A stretch of 64,000 nt of DNA from VAZQ01 sp046733355 (GTDB lineage Bacteria; Pseudomonadota; Alphaproteobacteria; Rhizobiales; Xanthobacteraceae): assembly GCA_046733355.1 (NCBI GenBank), contig JBKPOZ010000022.1:43091-107090 (forward strand), in the 5' to 3' direction. Made by a program: the position numbers and the translations under genes. Below the pieces are notes generated by a model. That model was given only the letters and a program-made list of their open reading frames with translations, did no database searches and was not told the origin of the DNA. Shown piece after piece: positions 43,596-52,772 of the stretch (positions are counted from its first letter, which is position 1; each line of letters begins with the position of its first letter).

Positions 43596-44372
43596 TCAAG
43601 GATGATCGATCGCGCGGGGCGCCGGCAGGCCGTAGCGGTGCAGCTCCGTCCCGTTCACGTCGAGCCACACCTTTGCGCGCTCGACATCGGCGTAAAGGCG
43701 TTTCACGAGACGCCAGAAGCGCGGCGAATGATTGAGCTCCACGAGGTGACATACTTCGTGTGCGGCAAGATATTCGAGAACGAAAGGAGGCGCGAGGATG
43801 AGCCGCCAGGAGAACGACAATACACCGGTGCTCGAGCAGGATCCCCAGCGGCTTGACTGATCGCGCACGCTGATGCGGCGCAGGCGCACACCAAGCATTT
43901 GTGCATAACGGCGGCTCGCCGCTTCGAGATCGCGCGCCGCCTCGCGTCTGAGAAAATCGCTGACGCGGCGATTGAGGTGTGCGTCCTCTCCGGCAACGCA
44001 GATGATCGGACTGCCGCCTGGCGAGTGCGCCGTCCACACGGTGCCGCGCTCGCCCCGGCGATGCGCGATGCGATGCGGCACGCCGCGCAACGGGACGTCG
44101 GTGCCCTCCGCAAAAGCCGCAGCCTGCGGCAGCCGCTTCAATCGCGCCGCGATCCAGCCGCCGTGCTTTTGCGCAAATTCCTTTGCTTCCTTGATGCTGC
44201 CGCGCGGCGGCATCGTGAGCACCACCTCCCGCGAGGGCGCATCGATGCGCAGCGTATAGCGTCGCGCCTGCCGATGACGCCGCACGCGCACGAGATAAAT
44301 CGAGCGATCAAATACAACTTGAATGACGGACGGCTCGCTCGGCCGCCGATAAAGCAATGCGCGCAACGACAT
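43596..44372 (-). CDS. YgjP/M48-like metallopeptidase (DUF45)
   Basis: 258 residues from ATG 44372. C-terminal zincin signature AAHEVCHLVELNHSPRFW (HExxH and a further His), preceded by DQSSRWGSCSSTGVLSFSWRL, the hallmark of the UTP-pyrophosphatase-like / SprT-like YgjP family. The N-terminal half has beta-strand-rich sequence with RRHRQARRYTLRID. Cytosolic, no signal. The cellular role is poorly known. A GTG at 44426 would add 18 residues that do not look conserved. Confidence 0.9.
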   Translation of the reverse strand: MSLRALLYRRPSEPSVIQVVFDRSIYLVRVRRHRQARRYTLRIDAPSREVVLTMPPRGSIKEAKEFAQKHGGWIAARLKRLPQAAAFAEGTDVPLRGVPHRIAHRRGERGTVWTAHSPGGSPIICVAGEDAHLNRRVSDFLRREAARDLEAASRRYAQMLGVRLRRISVRDQSSRWGSCSSTGVLSFSWRLILAPPFVLEYLAAHEVCHLVELNHSPRFWRLVKRLYADVERAKVWLDVNGTELHRYGLPAPRAIDHP

Positions 44373-44610
44373 GAAGCAAATTCCGCAGTGTGAATGGCCT
44401 CGGCCGAAATAGTGCCATAAGCACACGGGGCCGCATCAGCAGGAGAGAGAAATATAGGGACTTCACCAAGATGCTGCGATCATCCCGGGCACTTCCGCCA
44501 TATATTGTATCGCGACAAGAAATGAACATAGGTTCAAAACTTCTTTGGACGCATGCGGCGCACTCATGCCTACGGCAGTGATTCGGATAAGATAGGAAAG
44601 CGTAAGTAGC

Positions 44611-46116
44611 TCAAGTACTTGCGCGCGCAGCAGCGAGATGAATCCCGTAGAAAAGTGTAAAAACGTCCGCCGTCAGCGGGTTTCCGGTGACTTTCGCCTC
44701 AGTCGCAGGCCACGAGCGAGGGTCGGTTGGGGGCGGGCTGGCGTGAGCCATTGCTCCCCCGAGCGCCGGGGGCGACCCAGCGCTCCTTGATCCAGGTCGC
44801 GCGCTGCTCGCGCCGCCAATATTGTGCGACAAGACGAAATCCGCGATGCGCGGCACGATCTCGGCACGAAAACGCGAGCCGTTGAACACGCCATAATGCC
44901 CGACAGAGGGTTGCAGCCAATGCGCTTTCCTGTCGGAAGGAATGTTTGCGCAGAGCCGATGCGCCGCCTCGGTCTGCCCGACGCCGGAAATGTCGTCGTT
45001 CTCCCCCTCAACCGTGAGCAGCGCGACGCGGTGAATCTTCGCCGGATCAACCGGCGCGCCGCGGTGCGTCATCTGTCCCCTCGGCAAGGCGTGGCGCACG
45101 AATACGGTCTCGACGGTCTGCAGATAAAACTCGGCCGCGAGATCCATGACGGCAAGATACTCGTCGTAAAACTCACGATGCTTCTGCGCCGAATCTCCAT
45201 CGCCCTGCACCAGATGCATGAAGAGATTGCGATGCGCCTCGATGTGCCGGTCGAGGTTCATCGTCATAAAGCCGTGCAGCTGCAGGAACCCGGGATAGAC
45301 GTCGCGCATGAAGCCGGGATTGGGAAACGGCACCTTGGTAATGACATGGCGCCGAAACCAGTCGGTGCCACGTTTCTCCGCAAGCTTGTTCACCACGGTG
45401 GGATTAACGCGCGTGTCGATGGGGCCGCCCATGAGCACCATGGAGTTGGGGAGGCACGGATCGTCCGCGGCTTCCATCAGCGAGATGGCGGCAAGCACCG
45501 GCACCGAAGGCTGGCACACCGCAATCACGTGCAAGTCGCCGCCGAGAAGATGCAGCATGGAGAGCAGGTAATCGATGTAATCGTCGAGATCGAACGGCCC
45601 TTGCGCAGCCGGCACCATGCGCGCGTCCACCCATTCGGTGAGATAGACGTCATGCTGCGGCAGGAATCCCTCGACCGTTCCGCGCAGGAGCGTGGGATAG
45701 TGTCCCGACATCGGAGCGACGATGAGGAGCCGCGGCTGCGGTCGGCGTGGCGGGTGCGCAAAAACGCGCTCGAAATGCAGGAGCCGGCAAAACGGACGAT
45801 TCCACAGGGTCGAGATGCGCACCGGCACGCGCTCGCCTCCAACCGGTGTTGAGCTGATGTTCCATTCCGGCCTGCCGTATCGGCGCGTCGACCGTTCGAA
45901 CAGCTCCATGCCGGCGGCAATGCTCTTGCCCATCGTCGTATAGGACCAAGGATTGGCGGGATTCCGAAAAAACAGCTTTGCGGCATCGGCCCAGGCGCGT
46001 GAGGGATTGAGCGCTGCCTGGCTCATTTCATAGAGCCAATAGGCAGGGGCGGCGTACATGGCGCTTGTGCTCTCGCCAGCTGCCGCAGGCGCGCCGCCGA
46101 ATTCACCGATGGCCAT
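44611..46116 (-). CDS. phaZ: Intracellular poly(3-hydroxyalkanoate) depolymerase
   Basis: 501 residues from ATG 46116, which has GGGGAG seven bases upstream. It belongs to the PhaZ1-type intracellular depolymerases that mobilise the cell's own PHB. The N-terminal APAYWLYEMSQAALNPSRA matches the family's YQLYEMxxAALxPxR start. The nucleophile region is VIAVCQPSVPVLAAISL (Cys in place of Ser, as in Ralstonia PhaZ1). A His near the end (LQPSVGHYGVFNGSRF) and an Asp (GENDDISG) complete the likely triad. The extension after about residue 410 is Ala/Ser/Pro-rich. No PHA synthase is in the window. Confidence 0.93.
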   Translation of the reverse strand: MAIGEFGGAPAAAGESTSAMYAAPAYWLYEMSQAALNPSRAWADAAKLFFRNPANPWSYTTMGKSIAAGMELFERSTRRYGRPEWNISSTPVGGERVPVRISTLWNRPFCRLLHFERVFAHPPRRPQPRLLIVAPMSGHYPTLLRGTVEGFLPQHDVYLTEWVDARMVPAAQGPFDLDDYIDYLLSMLHLLGGDLHVIAVCQPSVPVLAAISLMEAADDPCLPNSMVLMGGPIDTRVNPTVVNKLAEKRGTDWFRRHVITKVPFPNPGFMRDVYPGFLQLHGFMTMNLDRHIEAHRNLFMHLVQGDGDSAQKHREFYDEYLAVMDLAAEFYLQTVETVFVRHALPRGQMTHRGAPVDPAKIHRVALLTVEGENDDISGVGQTEAAHRLCANIPSDRKAHWLQPSVGHYGVFNGSRFRAEIVPRIADFVLSHNIGGASSARPGSRSAGSPPALGGAMAHASPPPTDPRSWPATEAKVTGNPLTADVFTLFYGIHLAAARAST

Positions 46117-46292
46117 GGAACGGCTCCCCAAGCGCTTTGCTGCGCTGCAGCAGAGTGTCGCGTTTGCGACGGACAGTCAACCAACAATGCATAAGTTTCC
46201 TCAATCTCTGATAAAATAGGCTGCGCCGGCCGATTGCCGTGTGGCGATGCAAAAAAATCGTCAGATTAAGCTCGGCGAGGCGGGCTTGGTTC

Positions 46293-47135
46293 CTATTCGC
46301 CGGTCTGCAACAGCGAGCCAGCCCGCCGCGCGCTCTCGAGAAGAGCGAAAAATGCCACGCTGGCGGCGGCAAAGTAGAGAGCATTGAGGGCCAGCGCCTG
46401 CACCATGAGGTCGGCGCGAAAGACCTGTTGCATGATGAGCGCGCGCATGCCCTCGAAGACGTAGGTGGGTGGCAAGGCCCAGGCGACAGCCTGAAGCCAC
46501 TCGGGCAACACGCTCACCGGATAATAGACACAGGTCAGCGGCATGATCACGAACATCAGCGTCCAGGCCAGGCTCTCGGCGCCCATTCCGTTGCGCAGCA
46601 GGACGCCCGCAACGAGAATTCCAACCGCCCAGCTGGTCAGGATCAGGTTCACGAAAAAGGCCGCGAGCGCCAGGCCAAGCGCGTAGAGATTGAACCCGAA
46701 AAAAGCGATCGCCAGCAGCGTGACCGGCACCATGCCGATGGCCAGCCGGATCAGGCTCATGATCATCAGTGCGCAGACAAACTCGATCGGGCGCAACGGG
46801 CTGATCAGGATGTTGCTGAGATTGCGCGACCACATCTCCTCGAGAAATGACACCGAGAATCCCAGCTGGCCGCGAAAGAGAAAATCCCACATCAGCACTG
46901 CGCCGATGAAGACGCCAGTGGCTCGGGCAAAGAACCCGGAATTCTGCGCCACGTAGAACTGCAGAAAGCCCCAGACGAAGAGCTGCATCGCCGGCCAGTA
47001 GATCAGCTCGAGCAGCCGCGACCACGACGAGCGCAGCAAATAGAGATAGCGCAGCACCATCGCGGTGACGCGATGCGGCGCCAGCGCGATCATGCCTCCC
47101 TGCGGCACGGGGGAGATCTCCGGAAATCCCGGCAT
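46293..47135 (-). CDS. ABC-2 type transporter permease
   Basis: 280 residues, six hydrophobic segments beginning at about residue 45 (ELIYWPAMQLFVWGFLQFYV), ABC-2 signature region LPEWLQAVAWALPPTYVFEGMRAL near the C-terminus. The ATG at 47135 overlaps the stop of the ATPase gene (TAATG), so the two form an export complex. The substrate is unknown; such two-gene systems carry drugs, lipids or polysaccharides. Confidence 0.93.
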   Translation of the reverse strand: MPGFPEISPVPQGGMIALAPHRVTAMVLRYLYLLRSSWSRLLELIYWPAMQLFVWGFLQFYVAQNSGFFARATGVFIGAVLMWDFLFRGQLGFSVSFLEEMWSRNLSNILISPLRPIEFVCALMIMSLIRLAIGMVPVTLLAIAFFGFNLYALGLALAAFFVNLILTSWAVGILVAGVLLRNGMGAESLAWTLMFVIMPLTCVYYPVSVLPEWLQAVAWALPPTYVFEGMRALIMQQVFRADLMVQALALNALYFAAASVAFFALLESARRAGSLLQTGE

Positions 47136-47884
47136 TATTGCGCCGCCTCGCGTGCGTGGCCGCGACCGCGGGCAACGTCGAGAAAGACCTGCTCGAGCGT
47201 GTCCCGCCCATAGCGCACCAGGAGCCGCGCAGGACTGTCATCGTCCTCGATGCGTCCCGTTTTCATGATGATGACGCGCTCGCACAGCCGCTCCACCTCG
47301 ACCATGTTGTGGGAGGCGAGCAGCAGCGTTGCGCCGCGCTTTTTGCGGAACTCCTCCAGGCGCGCGCGCACCCAATCGGCAGTATCGGGATCGAGCGATG
47401 CAGTAGGCTCATCGAGGAGAAGCAGCTCCGGCGCATTGATGAGCGCCTTGGCGAGCGCGACGCGCGTCTTTTGTCCGGCCGACAGCTTGCCGACCGGACG
47501 ATCAAGCAGATCGACCAGATCAAGCTCCCCCGCAAGCGAGGCGATGCGCTCGGGCAGATGTTTGACCGCATAGAGCCGACCGAACACGTTCAGATTCTGC
47601 CGCACGGTGAGCCGGTGCGGCATGTCCATGTAGGGGCTTTCAAAGTTCATCTTGTGCAGCACGCGGTAGCGCTGGCGCGGCATCTGCGCGCCCAGCACTT
47701 CGATGCTGCCGCAACTCGGCAGCACGAGTCCGAGGATCATCGCGATGGTGGTGGTCTTGCCGGCTCCATTGCCGCCGAGAAGCCCGGTGATCGAGCCTCG
47801 CTCGAGCGCAAAGGAGATGCCGTCGACAGCCCGTGTGGTTTTATAAAGTTTGACTAGCTGATCGACGGCGACGGCCGGCGGCAT
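47135..47884 (-). CDS. ABC-2 type transporter ATP-binding protein
   Basis: 249 residues with Walker A GGNGAGKTTT, signature LSAGQKTRVALA, Walker B LLLLDEPTASLD and switch region LLLASHNMVEVERL. The signature LSAGQ replaces the usual LSGGQ, as often in DrrA/CcmA-type exporters. It starts with ATG 47884, is the first gene of the exporter pair, and is divergent from the regB-like gene (131-base gap). Confidence 0.94.
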   Translation of the reverse strand: MPPAVAVDQLVKLYKTTRAVDGISFALERGSITGLLGGNGAGKTTTIAMILGLVLPSCGSIEVLGAQMPRQRYRVLHKMNFESPYMDMPHRLTVRQNLNVFGRLYAVKHLPERIASLAGELDLVDLLDRPVGKLSAGQKTRVALAKALINAPELLLLDEPTASLDPDTADWVRARLEEFRKKRGATLLLASHNMVEVERLCERVIIMKTGRIEDDDSPARLLVRYGRDTLEQVFLDVARGRGHAREAAQ

Positions 47885-48014
47885 GGCTGATGATTCCGGT
47901 CAAAGCGGGACATGTGGCAAGCCGTAAAGTGCGAGACAAGAGGACTGCTTCCTCGCGCCTGCACCACAGACATGCGCGCTTTGAGCACGCGGTGAGGCGG
48001 CCTAGATTGGCAAG

Positions 48015-49361
48015 ATGAACAAGCAGGTGGAGCTTGTAGGCGGAGAGGCCTGGGGAACGATCAGGCTCGATCTCCTTATCCGCCTGCGCTGGCTCACGGT
48101 AATCGGCCAGGCGCTCGCGGTGCTGGTCGTCCACTGGTGGTTCGATTTCAAGCTGCCGGTCGGCGCCTGCCTCACAGTAATTGCACTCGCCGCCTGGCTC
48201 AATGTCGCGCTTCGCGTGCGCTTCCCCCTCAAACAGCGGCTCGAACCGGAACGCGCTGCGTGGATTCTCGCGTTCGATACTGCAGAGCTTGCCATGCTGC
48301 TGTTCCTGACCGGCGGACTGGAAAACCCGTTTGCTCTGCTCTTCGTCGGACCTGTGCTGATCTCCGCGACCGCGCTGCCCCCGCGGGTGACGGTCGTGCT
48401 GGGCGCGTTCGCCATCGCCTGCGCAACGCTGCTTGTTTTTCTGCACAATCCACTGCCCTGGAGCGGCGAGCTTCCGCTCTACCTGCCGTGGCAATATGTG
48501 AGCGCAATCTGGCTTTCCATCCTGCTGGCAATTGCGTTCATCGGCTTGCATGCGTGGCAAATAACTGAGGAATCCCGCCGCCTGGTGCAGGCGCTGGCCG
48601 CAACTGAGCTCGTGCTCGCGCGCGAGCAGCACCTCTCGCAACTCGATGGCCTTGCCGCCGCGGCAGCCCATGAGCTGGGAACCCCGCTGTCCACTATCAG
48701 CGTCATCGCCAAGGAACTGCAGCTGGCGACCGAGCCTGCTTCAAGACACGGCGAGGACATCCGGCTTCTCAATGAGCAGGCGCAACGCTGCCGGGACATT
48801 CTGAGCAGGTTGGGCAGGCTCACGGTGGCCGATGCATTTGACCGGGTGAAGCTTTCCGCCGTGCTTGAGGAAAGTGTTGCGCCTCACCGTGGGCTGGAAG
48901 TGTCGATTCGCGTCGTGCTCGACGGGTCTGAGTGGCCTGAGCCGCTGAGCGCGCGCAACCCTGCAATTCTTTACGGGCTTGGAAATCTCGTCGAGAATGC
49001 GGTGGATTTCGCCGAGCGAGGCGTGGAAATTGCCGCTAAATGGGACCGGGAGGACGTTGCCATCTCGATCGTGGACGACGGACCCGGCTTTGCCCCCGAG
49101 GTCATGGGGCGCATGGGCGAGCCCTATATCGCCACACCGCACCGCAAACGGCACGCCGAAGGCGATGCCACGGCTGCTCATCAGGGTCTCGGACTTGGGT
49201 TTTTTATCGCCAAAACACTGCTGGAGCGATCAGGAGCGAAGCTATACACCAAAAATCGCGCCTATCCCGAGCATGGCGCAATGGTGCGCATTGTTTGGAG
49301 GCGCTCCGATTTCGAGAAAGCCGGCGAGCTTCCGTTAACCCGCGCGCGGCAACCAACCTGA
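48015..49361 (+). CDS. regB: Redox-responsive sensor histidine kinase RegB/ActS/PrrB family
   Basis: Membrane sensor that, in Rhodobacter and rhizobia, responds to the redox state of the ubiquinone pool and phosphorylates RegA/ActR to control respiration, photosynthesis, nitrogen and carbon fixation. Six membrane helices (about 28-180) hold the quinone-sensing loop with GGLENPFALLF. The phosphorylated His is H219 in AAAHELGTPLSTIS, and the redox-switch cysteine is C259 in EQAQRCRDIL. The ATPase domain has GLGNLVENAVDFA, DDGPGFAP and GLGLGFFIAKTLL. At 448 residues all functional parts are intact. The RegA-like gene follows after 140 bases. Confidence 0.95.
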   Translation: MNKQVELVGGEAWGTIRLDLLIRLRWLTVIGQALAVLVVHWWFDFKLPVGACLTVIALAAWLNVALRVRFPLKQRLEPERAAWILAFDTAELAMLLFLTGGLENPFALLFVGPVLISATALPPRVTVVLGAFAIACATLLVFLHNPLPWSGELPLYLPWQYVSAIWLSILLAIAFIGLHAWQITEESRRLVQALAATELVLAREQHLSQLDGLAAAAAHELGTPLSTISVIAKELQLATEPASRHGEDIRLLNEQAQRCRDILSRLGRLTVADAFDRVKLSAVLEESVAPHRGLEVSIRVVLDGSEWPEPLSARNPAILYGLGNLVENAVDFAERGVEIAAKWDREDVAISIVDDGPGFAPEVMGRMGEPYIATPHRKRHAEGDATAAHQGLGLGFFIAKTLLERSGAKLYTKNRAYPEHGAMVRIVWRRSDFEKAGELPLTRARQPT

Positions 49362-49501
49362 TCTAACTACGCCGGTTTGCTGCTTTTTCATTTGACTGCG
49401 CTTTTCGGCTGCGCTTTTTAGACATACAAAAACTACGACGGGAGCGCGATCTCCCGCAAACGTCAGGCTCGGCCTGCGCCGGGTGCGTAAGGGAGGTGTA
49501 A

Positions 49502-50056
49502 ATGCGCGAAGCCGTGACAGCGGCGCTGTCGAGCGACAGGTCTCTTCTGATCGTGGAGGATGACAAGACCTTGCTTCACCGGCTTGCGCGCGCGATGGAG
49601 GTGCGCGGCTTCTCGGTCGCTCTCGCGCAGTCCGTCGCGGAGGGGATCGATCGGCTGCAATACAGCCTGCCTGCTTTCGCTGTGGTGGACATGCGGCTTG
49701 AGGACGGCAACGGCCTGGACGTGGTGTCCGCGCTCAAACGCCGGCGGCCTGATGCACGCGCGATTATCCTGACGGGGTATGGAAACATCGCCACTGCCGT
49801 CACCGCGGTGAAAGCGGGTGCCGTCGATTATCTCGCCAAGCCTGCGGATGCCGATGACGTGGTCGCAGCCCTGCTCGCGGCCGACGGCCGCAGGCCCGAT
49901 CCGCCGGAAAACCCGATGTCCGCCGACCGCGTTCGCTGGGAGCACATTCAGCGCGTTTATGAGCTGTGCGGACGCAACGTTTCGCAAACAGCCCGGCGCT
50001 TGAATATGCACCGGCGGACCTTGCAGCGGATCCTGGCCAAGCGCGCGCCCAAATAG
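49502..50056 (+). CDS. regA: Response regulator RegA/ActR/PrrA family
   Basis: 184 residues: receiver domain with the phosphoacceptor D63 in AVVDMRLEDGNGLD, a proline-rich hinge (RPDPPENPM) and a Fis-like helix-turn-helix NVSQTARRLNMHRRTLQRIL, the highly conserved DNA-binding helix of the RegA group. D63 is the same number as in Rhodobacter RegA. GGGAGGTGTAA precedes the ATG. Together with regB it makes a global redox two-component system; no cbb or nif targets are in this window. Confidence 0.95.
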   Translation: MREAVTAALSSDRSLLIVEDDKTLLHRLARAMEVRGFSVALAQSVAEGIDRLQYSLPAFAVVDMRLEDGNGLDVVSALKRRRPDARAIILTGYGNIATAVTAVKAGAVDYLAKPADADDVVAALLAADGRRPDPPENPMSADRVRWEHIQRVYELCGRNVSQTARRLNMHRRTLQRILAKRAPK

Positions 50057-50166
50057 CGGTTTTTCCGTCCCTTTCCGGACATTTCCGCCCCGCTGGGCAC
50101 ATTGCACTGCAACCAAAGCTGGGCTTACGGCGTTAGAAGGCTCGTAACGAGGGAGCTTTGCCGACT

Positions 50167-50391
50167 ATGTATCCCAACCAGGACGCAATTTTTGAGCGAT
50201 TGGAAACGACGAAAAAGCTCGGGCTTCTTTCCGATTATCTCGTGAGTTGGTCTGGGCGCGCGGGTCGATTGAAGGCGAAAGTCACTGTGTGGGGCAAGGA
50301 CGGCACCCCGCAGGATGTCGTGCAGCACTATATTTCACGGTTGCTCAAGGGCCTGGTGAGCGATCGTCAGATATTCGTCGCCGCGGATTAA
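50167..50391 (+). CDS. Small hypothetical protein
   Basis: 74 residues beginning MYPNQDAIFERLETTKKLGL; soluble, mixed helix and strand, no recognised motif. ATG 50167 follows GAGGGAG at eleven bases; TTG 50158 is too close to that site. It is tail to tail with ilvE (eight-base gap). It may be conserved in relatives, but I cannot name a family. Confidence 0.55.
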   Translation: MYPNQDAIFERLETTKKLGLLSDYLVSWSGRAGRLKAKVTVWGKDGTPQDVVQHYISRLLKGLVSDRQIFVAAD

Positions 50392-50399
50392 GCGGCCGT

Positions 50400-51293
50400 T
50401 TACGCGGCGGCGGCCTTACCTTTCGGCTGCACCTCGGCAGTATAGTCCGCCATCAGCTCGCGCGTGATCGCGCCCGGCGAAAAGCGCCAATGCGCGATCT
50501 CTGAGACCGCCGTCACCTCCGCCGCGCTGCCGGTGATGAAGCATTCGGAAAATTGCGTGAGCTCCTCCGGCATGATGCGCCGCTCGATCACCTCGATGCC
50601 GCGCTTCCTCGCAAGCGCAATAACCGTTTGCCGGGTGATGCCATCGAGAAAGCAATCCGCAATAGGCGTATGGATCCTGCCCTCTTTGACGAAAAAGATG
50701 TTCGCGCCGGTGCATTCGGCGACGCGGCCCTGCCAGTCGAGCATCATGGCATCGGCGTAGCCTTTGCGCTCGGCTTTGTGCTTGGAGATGGTGCAGATCA
50801 TGTAAAGACCCGCGGCTTTCGCCCGCGCGGGCGCGGTTGCCGGATCGGGCCTCCGGTATTCGGCGAGATCCAGCCGAATCCCCTTGAGCCGCTGCACCGG
50901 ATCGAAATAGCTCGGCCACTGCCAGCTGGCGATGGCGAGGTGAATCGTGTTGTTCTGGGCGGAGACACCCATCATCTCCGAGCCGCGCCAGGCCACCGGA
51001 CGCACATAGGCATCGCTCTGCCCGTTCTTCTCCAGCACCAGGCGCTTGGCTGCGTCGATTTCCGCGATCGAATACGGAATCTCGAAATCGAGCACCTGCG
51101 CGGAACGTTTCAGGCGCTCGGAATGCTCCATGGATTTGAAAATGACCCCGCCATAGGCGCGCTCGCCTTCGAACACGCAGCTCGCATAGTGCAGGCCATG
51201 GCTGAGCACATGCAGCGTGGCGTCGCCCCACGGCACCAGCCGGCCGTCGTACCAGATCACGCCTTCGAGACGGTCGTAAGGTTTCTCAGCCAT
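50400..51293 (-). CDS. ilvE: Branched-chain amino acid aminotransferase
   Basis: Class IV PLP aminotransferase of 297 residues that interconverts Leu, Ile and Val with their 2-oxo acids. Family pattern: GEGAxYG-like VFEGERAYGG, the Lys-containing SKHKAERKGYADAMMLD, EcTGANIF-type VAECTGANIFFVKEG and the final GTAAEV-type FITGSAAEVTAVSEI. It matches the short IlvE form, although D-amino acid and aminodeoxychorismate-lyase relatives share the fold. Start ATG 51293. Confidence 0.94.
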   Translation of the reverse strand: MAEKPYDRLEGVIWYDGRLVPWGDATLHVLSHGLHYASCVFEGERAYGGVIFKSMEHSERLKRSAQVLDFEIPYSIAEIDAAKRLVLEKNGQSDAYVRPVAWRGSEMMGVSAQNNTIHLAIASWQWPSYFDPVQRLKGIRLDLAEYRRPDPATAPARAKAAGLYMICTISKHKAERKGYADAMMLDWQGRVAECTGANIFFVKEGRIHTPIADCFLDGITRQTVIALARKRGIEVIERRIMPEELTQFSECFITGSAAEVTAVSEIAHWRFSPGAITRELMADYTAEVQPKGKAAAA

Positions 51294-51497
51294 GGGCTCC
51301 TCCTGCGGGCGTGCGGCGGATAGCGGCCGCTGCCTTGGCCCGTTGTGATTTTGCGTCGCGGACTGTCACCAAGTATTGTTACCGGCGCGTATGAGACCGC
51401 GCTTGCGGCGTAGGTGCAATCGAAGCGAGGAGGCCGCGCGCACGATTGTTGCGCGACACCCCGCTTCCTTGTAGCAATCTTATCAAAATACGTCAAT

Positions 51498-52034
51498 ATG
51501 GCTGACCTAAATCTCCCGTTTCCTGATGCTGGCCCTGATGCGCGCGAGCGCGGTCGCGGCGAGCCTATCTGGGACGTCATCGAGCTCCTGTTCTTCGCCT
51601 ATCGGGATTTCACCGGCGACCCGGACGAGGTCCTTGCCAAGTTTGGCTTCGGGCGCGCTCACCATCGCGTTTTGCATTTCGTAAACCGCCAGCCCGGGCT
51701 GAAGGTTGCCGAACTACTCGACATCCTCAAAATCACAAAACAATCGCTTGGGCGCGTGCTTCGCCAGCTGATCGAGCATGGATACGTGGTGCAGAAGGAG
51801 GGCGCCAATGACCGCCGCCAGCGCTTACTGTATGTCACTCCCCGTGGCGAGGCGCTGGCCATGAAGCTCGCGGGCATGCAGACCGCACGTATCGCGCGCG
51901 CACTGGCCGATCTCGGGCCGCACGCGCACGCGACAGCCTGCCGGTTTCTTGCCGCCATGATCAATCCGGACAATCACGACTACGTATGGCGTTTCATCGC
52001 CAAAGCGGATCGGGCGCGCCGCTCCCGGCGATAG
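51498..52034 (+). CDS. MarR family transcriptional regulator
   Basis: 178 residues from ATG 51498 with a winged helix-turn-helix: VLHFVNRQPGLKVAELLDIL then KITKQSLGRVLRQLIEHGYV and the beta-wing KEGANDRRQRLLYVT. The frame is open to 51414 but that part is not protein-like. It ends 12 bases before an OmpR-type regulator and is in one operon with it and the EnvZ-like kinase. The link suggests that the three control the same targets, for example envelope or osmotic responses. Confidence 0.92.
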   Translation: MADLNLPFPDAGPDARERGRGEPIWDVIELLFFAYRDFTGDPDEVLAKFGFGRAHHRVLHFVNRQPGLKVAELLDILKITKQSLGRVLRQLIEHGYVVQKEGANDRRQRLLYVTPRGEALAMKLAGMQTARIARALADLGPHAHATACRFLAAMINPDNHDYVWRFIAKADRARRSRR

Positions 52035-52046
52035 CGATTGCCCGCC

Positions 52047-52772
52047 ATGCCATCCGCCGTCGTGAAGACCGCTGCCGCTGCCCCCCTTTCGGACGATGCG
52101 CCGCACCTGCTCGTCGTGGATGATGACCGCCGCATCCGCGTGCTGCTGCTGCGATTTCTGCTGCTCGAAGGATATCGCGTCACCACCGCAGAGACCGCGG
52201 CCGATGCGCGCGCGAAGCTCGCCAGCCTGAGCTTCGATCTGCTTATCGTCGACGTGATGATGCCCGGAGAGTCCGGTCTTGCGCTGGTGCAGGATCTGCG
52301 CGCGCGCTCCAACGTTCCCATCCTCATGCTCACCGCGCGCGTGGAGGCGCAGAGCCGGATCGAAGGGCTGAGCGCCGGCGCCGATGACTATCTCGGCAAA
52401 CCGTTCGAGCCGAAGGAGCTTGCGCTGCGCATTGCCAGCATTCTGCGGCGCTCCCGCCCGCCTGCCGACCCCGCGATCGAAGCCGTGCGCTTTGGCGATT
52501 TCACCTTCCATCTCTCGCGCGGGGAGCTCAAGCGCGGCGACGATGTCATCCGCCTCACCGACCGAGAGCGCGAGATGCTTCGGCTGCTCGCCGCAACCCC
52601 CGGGCAGACCGTGCCGCGGCAGGCGCTCGCCGGCAACAGCGGCTCGATCGGCGAGCGTGCGGTCGACGTGCAGGTCAATCGTCTGCGGCGCAAGATCGAA
52701 CGCGATCCGACAAACCCGCTGCTGGTGCAGACCGTGCGCGGCGTCGGCTACCGGCTGGTGAGCGCGCCGTGA
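52047..52772 (+). CDS. OmpR-family response regulator
   Basis: 241 residues: receiver domain with the phosphoacceptor Asp in LLIVDVMMPGESG and the Lys in YLGKPFEPKEL, then an OmpR/PhoB winged helix with RLTDREREMLRLLAA and VDVQVNRLRRKIE. Its closest character is OmpR rather than PhoB (TVRGVGYRLVSAP end). Start ATG 52047; TTG 52038 is an alternative. Its stop overlaps the GTG start of the kinase gene (GTGA). Confidence 0.95.
   Translation: MPSAVVKTAAAAPLSDDAPHLLVVDDDRRIRVLLLRFLLLEGYRVTTAETAADARAKLASLSFDLLIVDVMMPGESGLALVQDLRARSNVPILMLTARVEAQSRIEGLSAGADDYLGKPFEPKELALRIASILRRSRPPADPAIEAVRFGDFTFHLSRGELKRGDDVIRLTDREREMLRLLAATPGQTVPRQALAGNSGSIGERAVDVQVNRLRRKIERDPTNPLLVQTVRGVGYRLVSAP

Noticed and set aside
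48015..50056. Photosynthesis or nitrogen-fixation island around regB/regA
   Set aside because: No puf, bch, nif, fix or cbb genes lie in the window; regBA stands alone, as in many non-phototrophic relatives.
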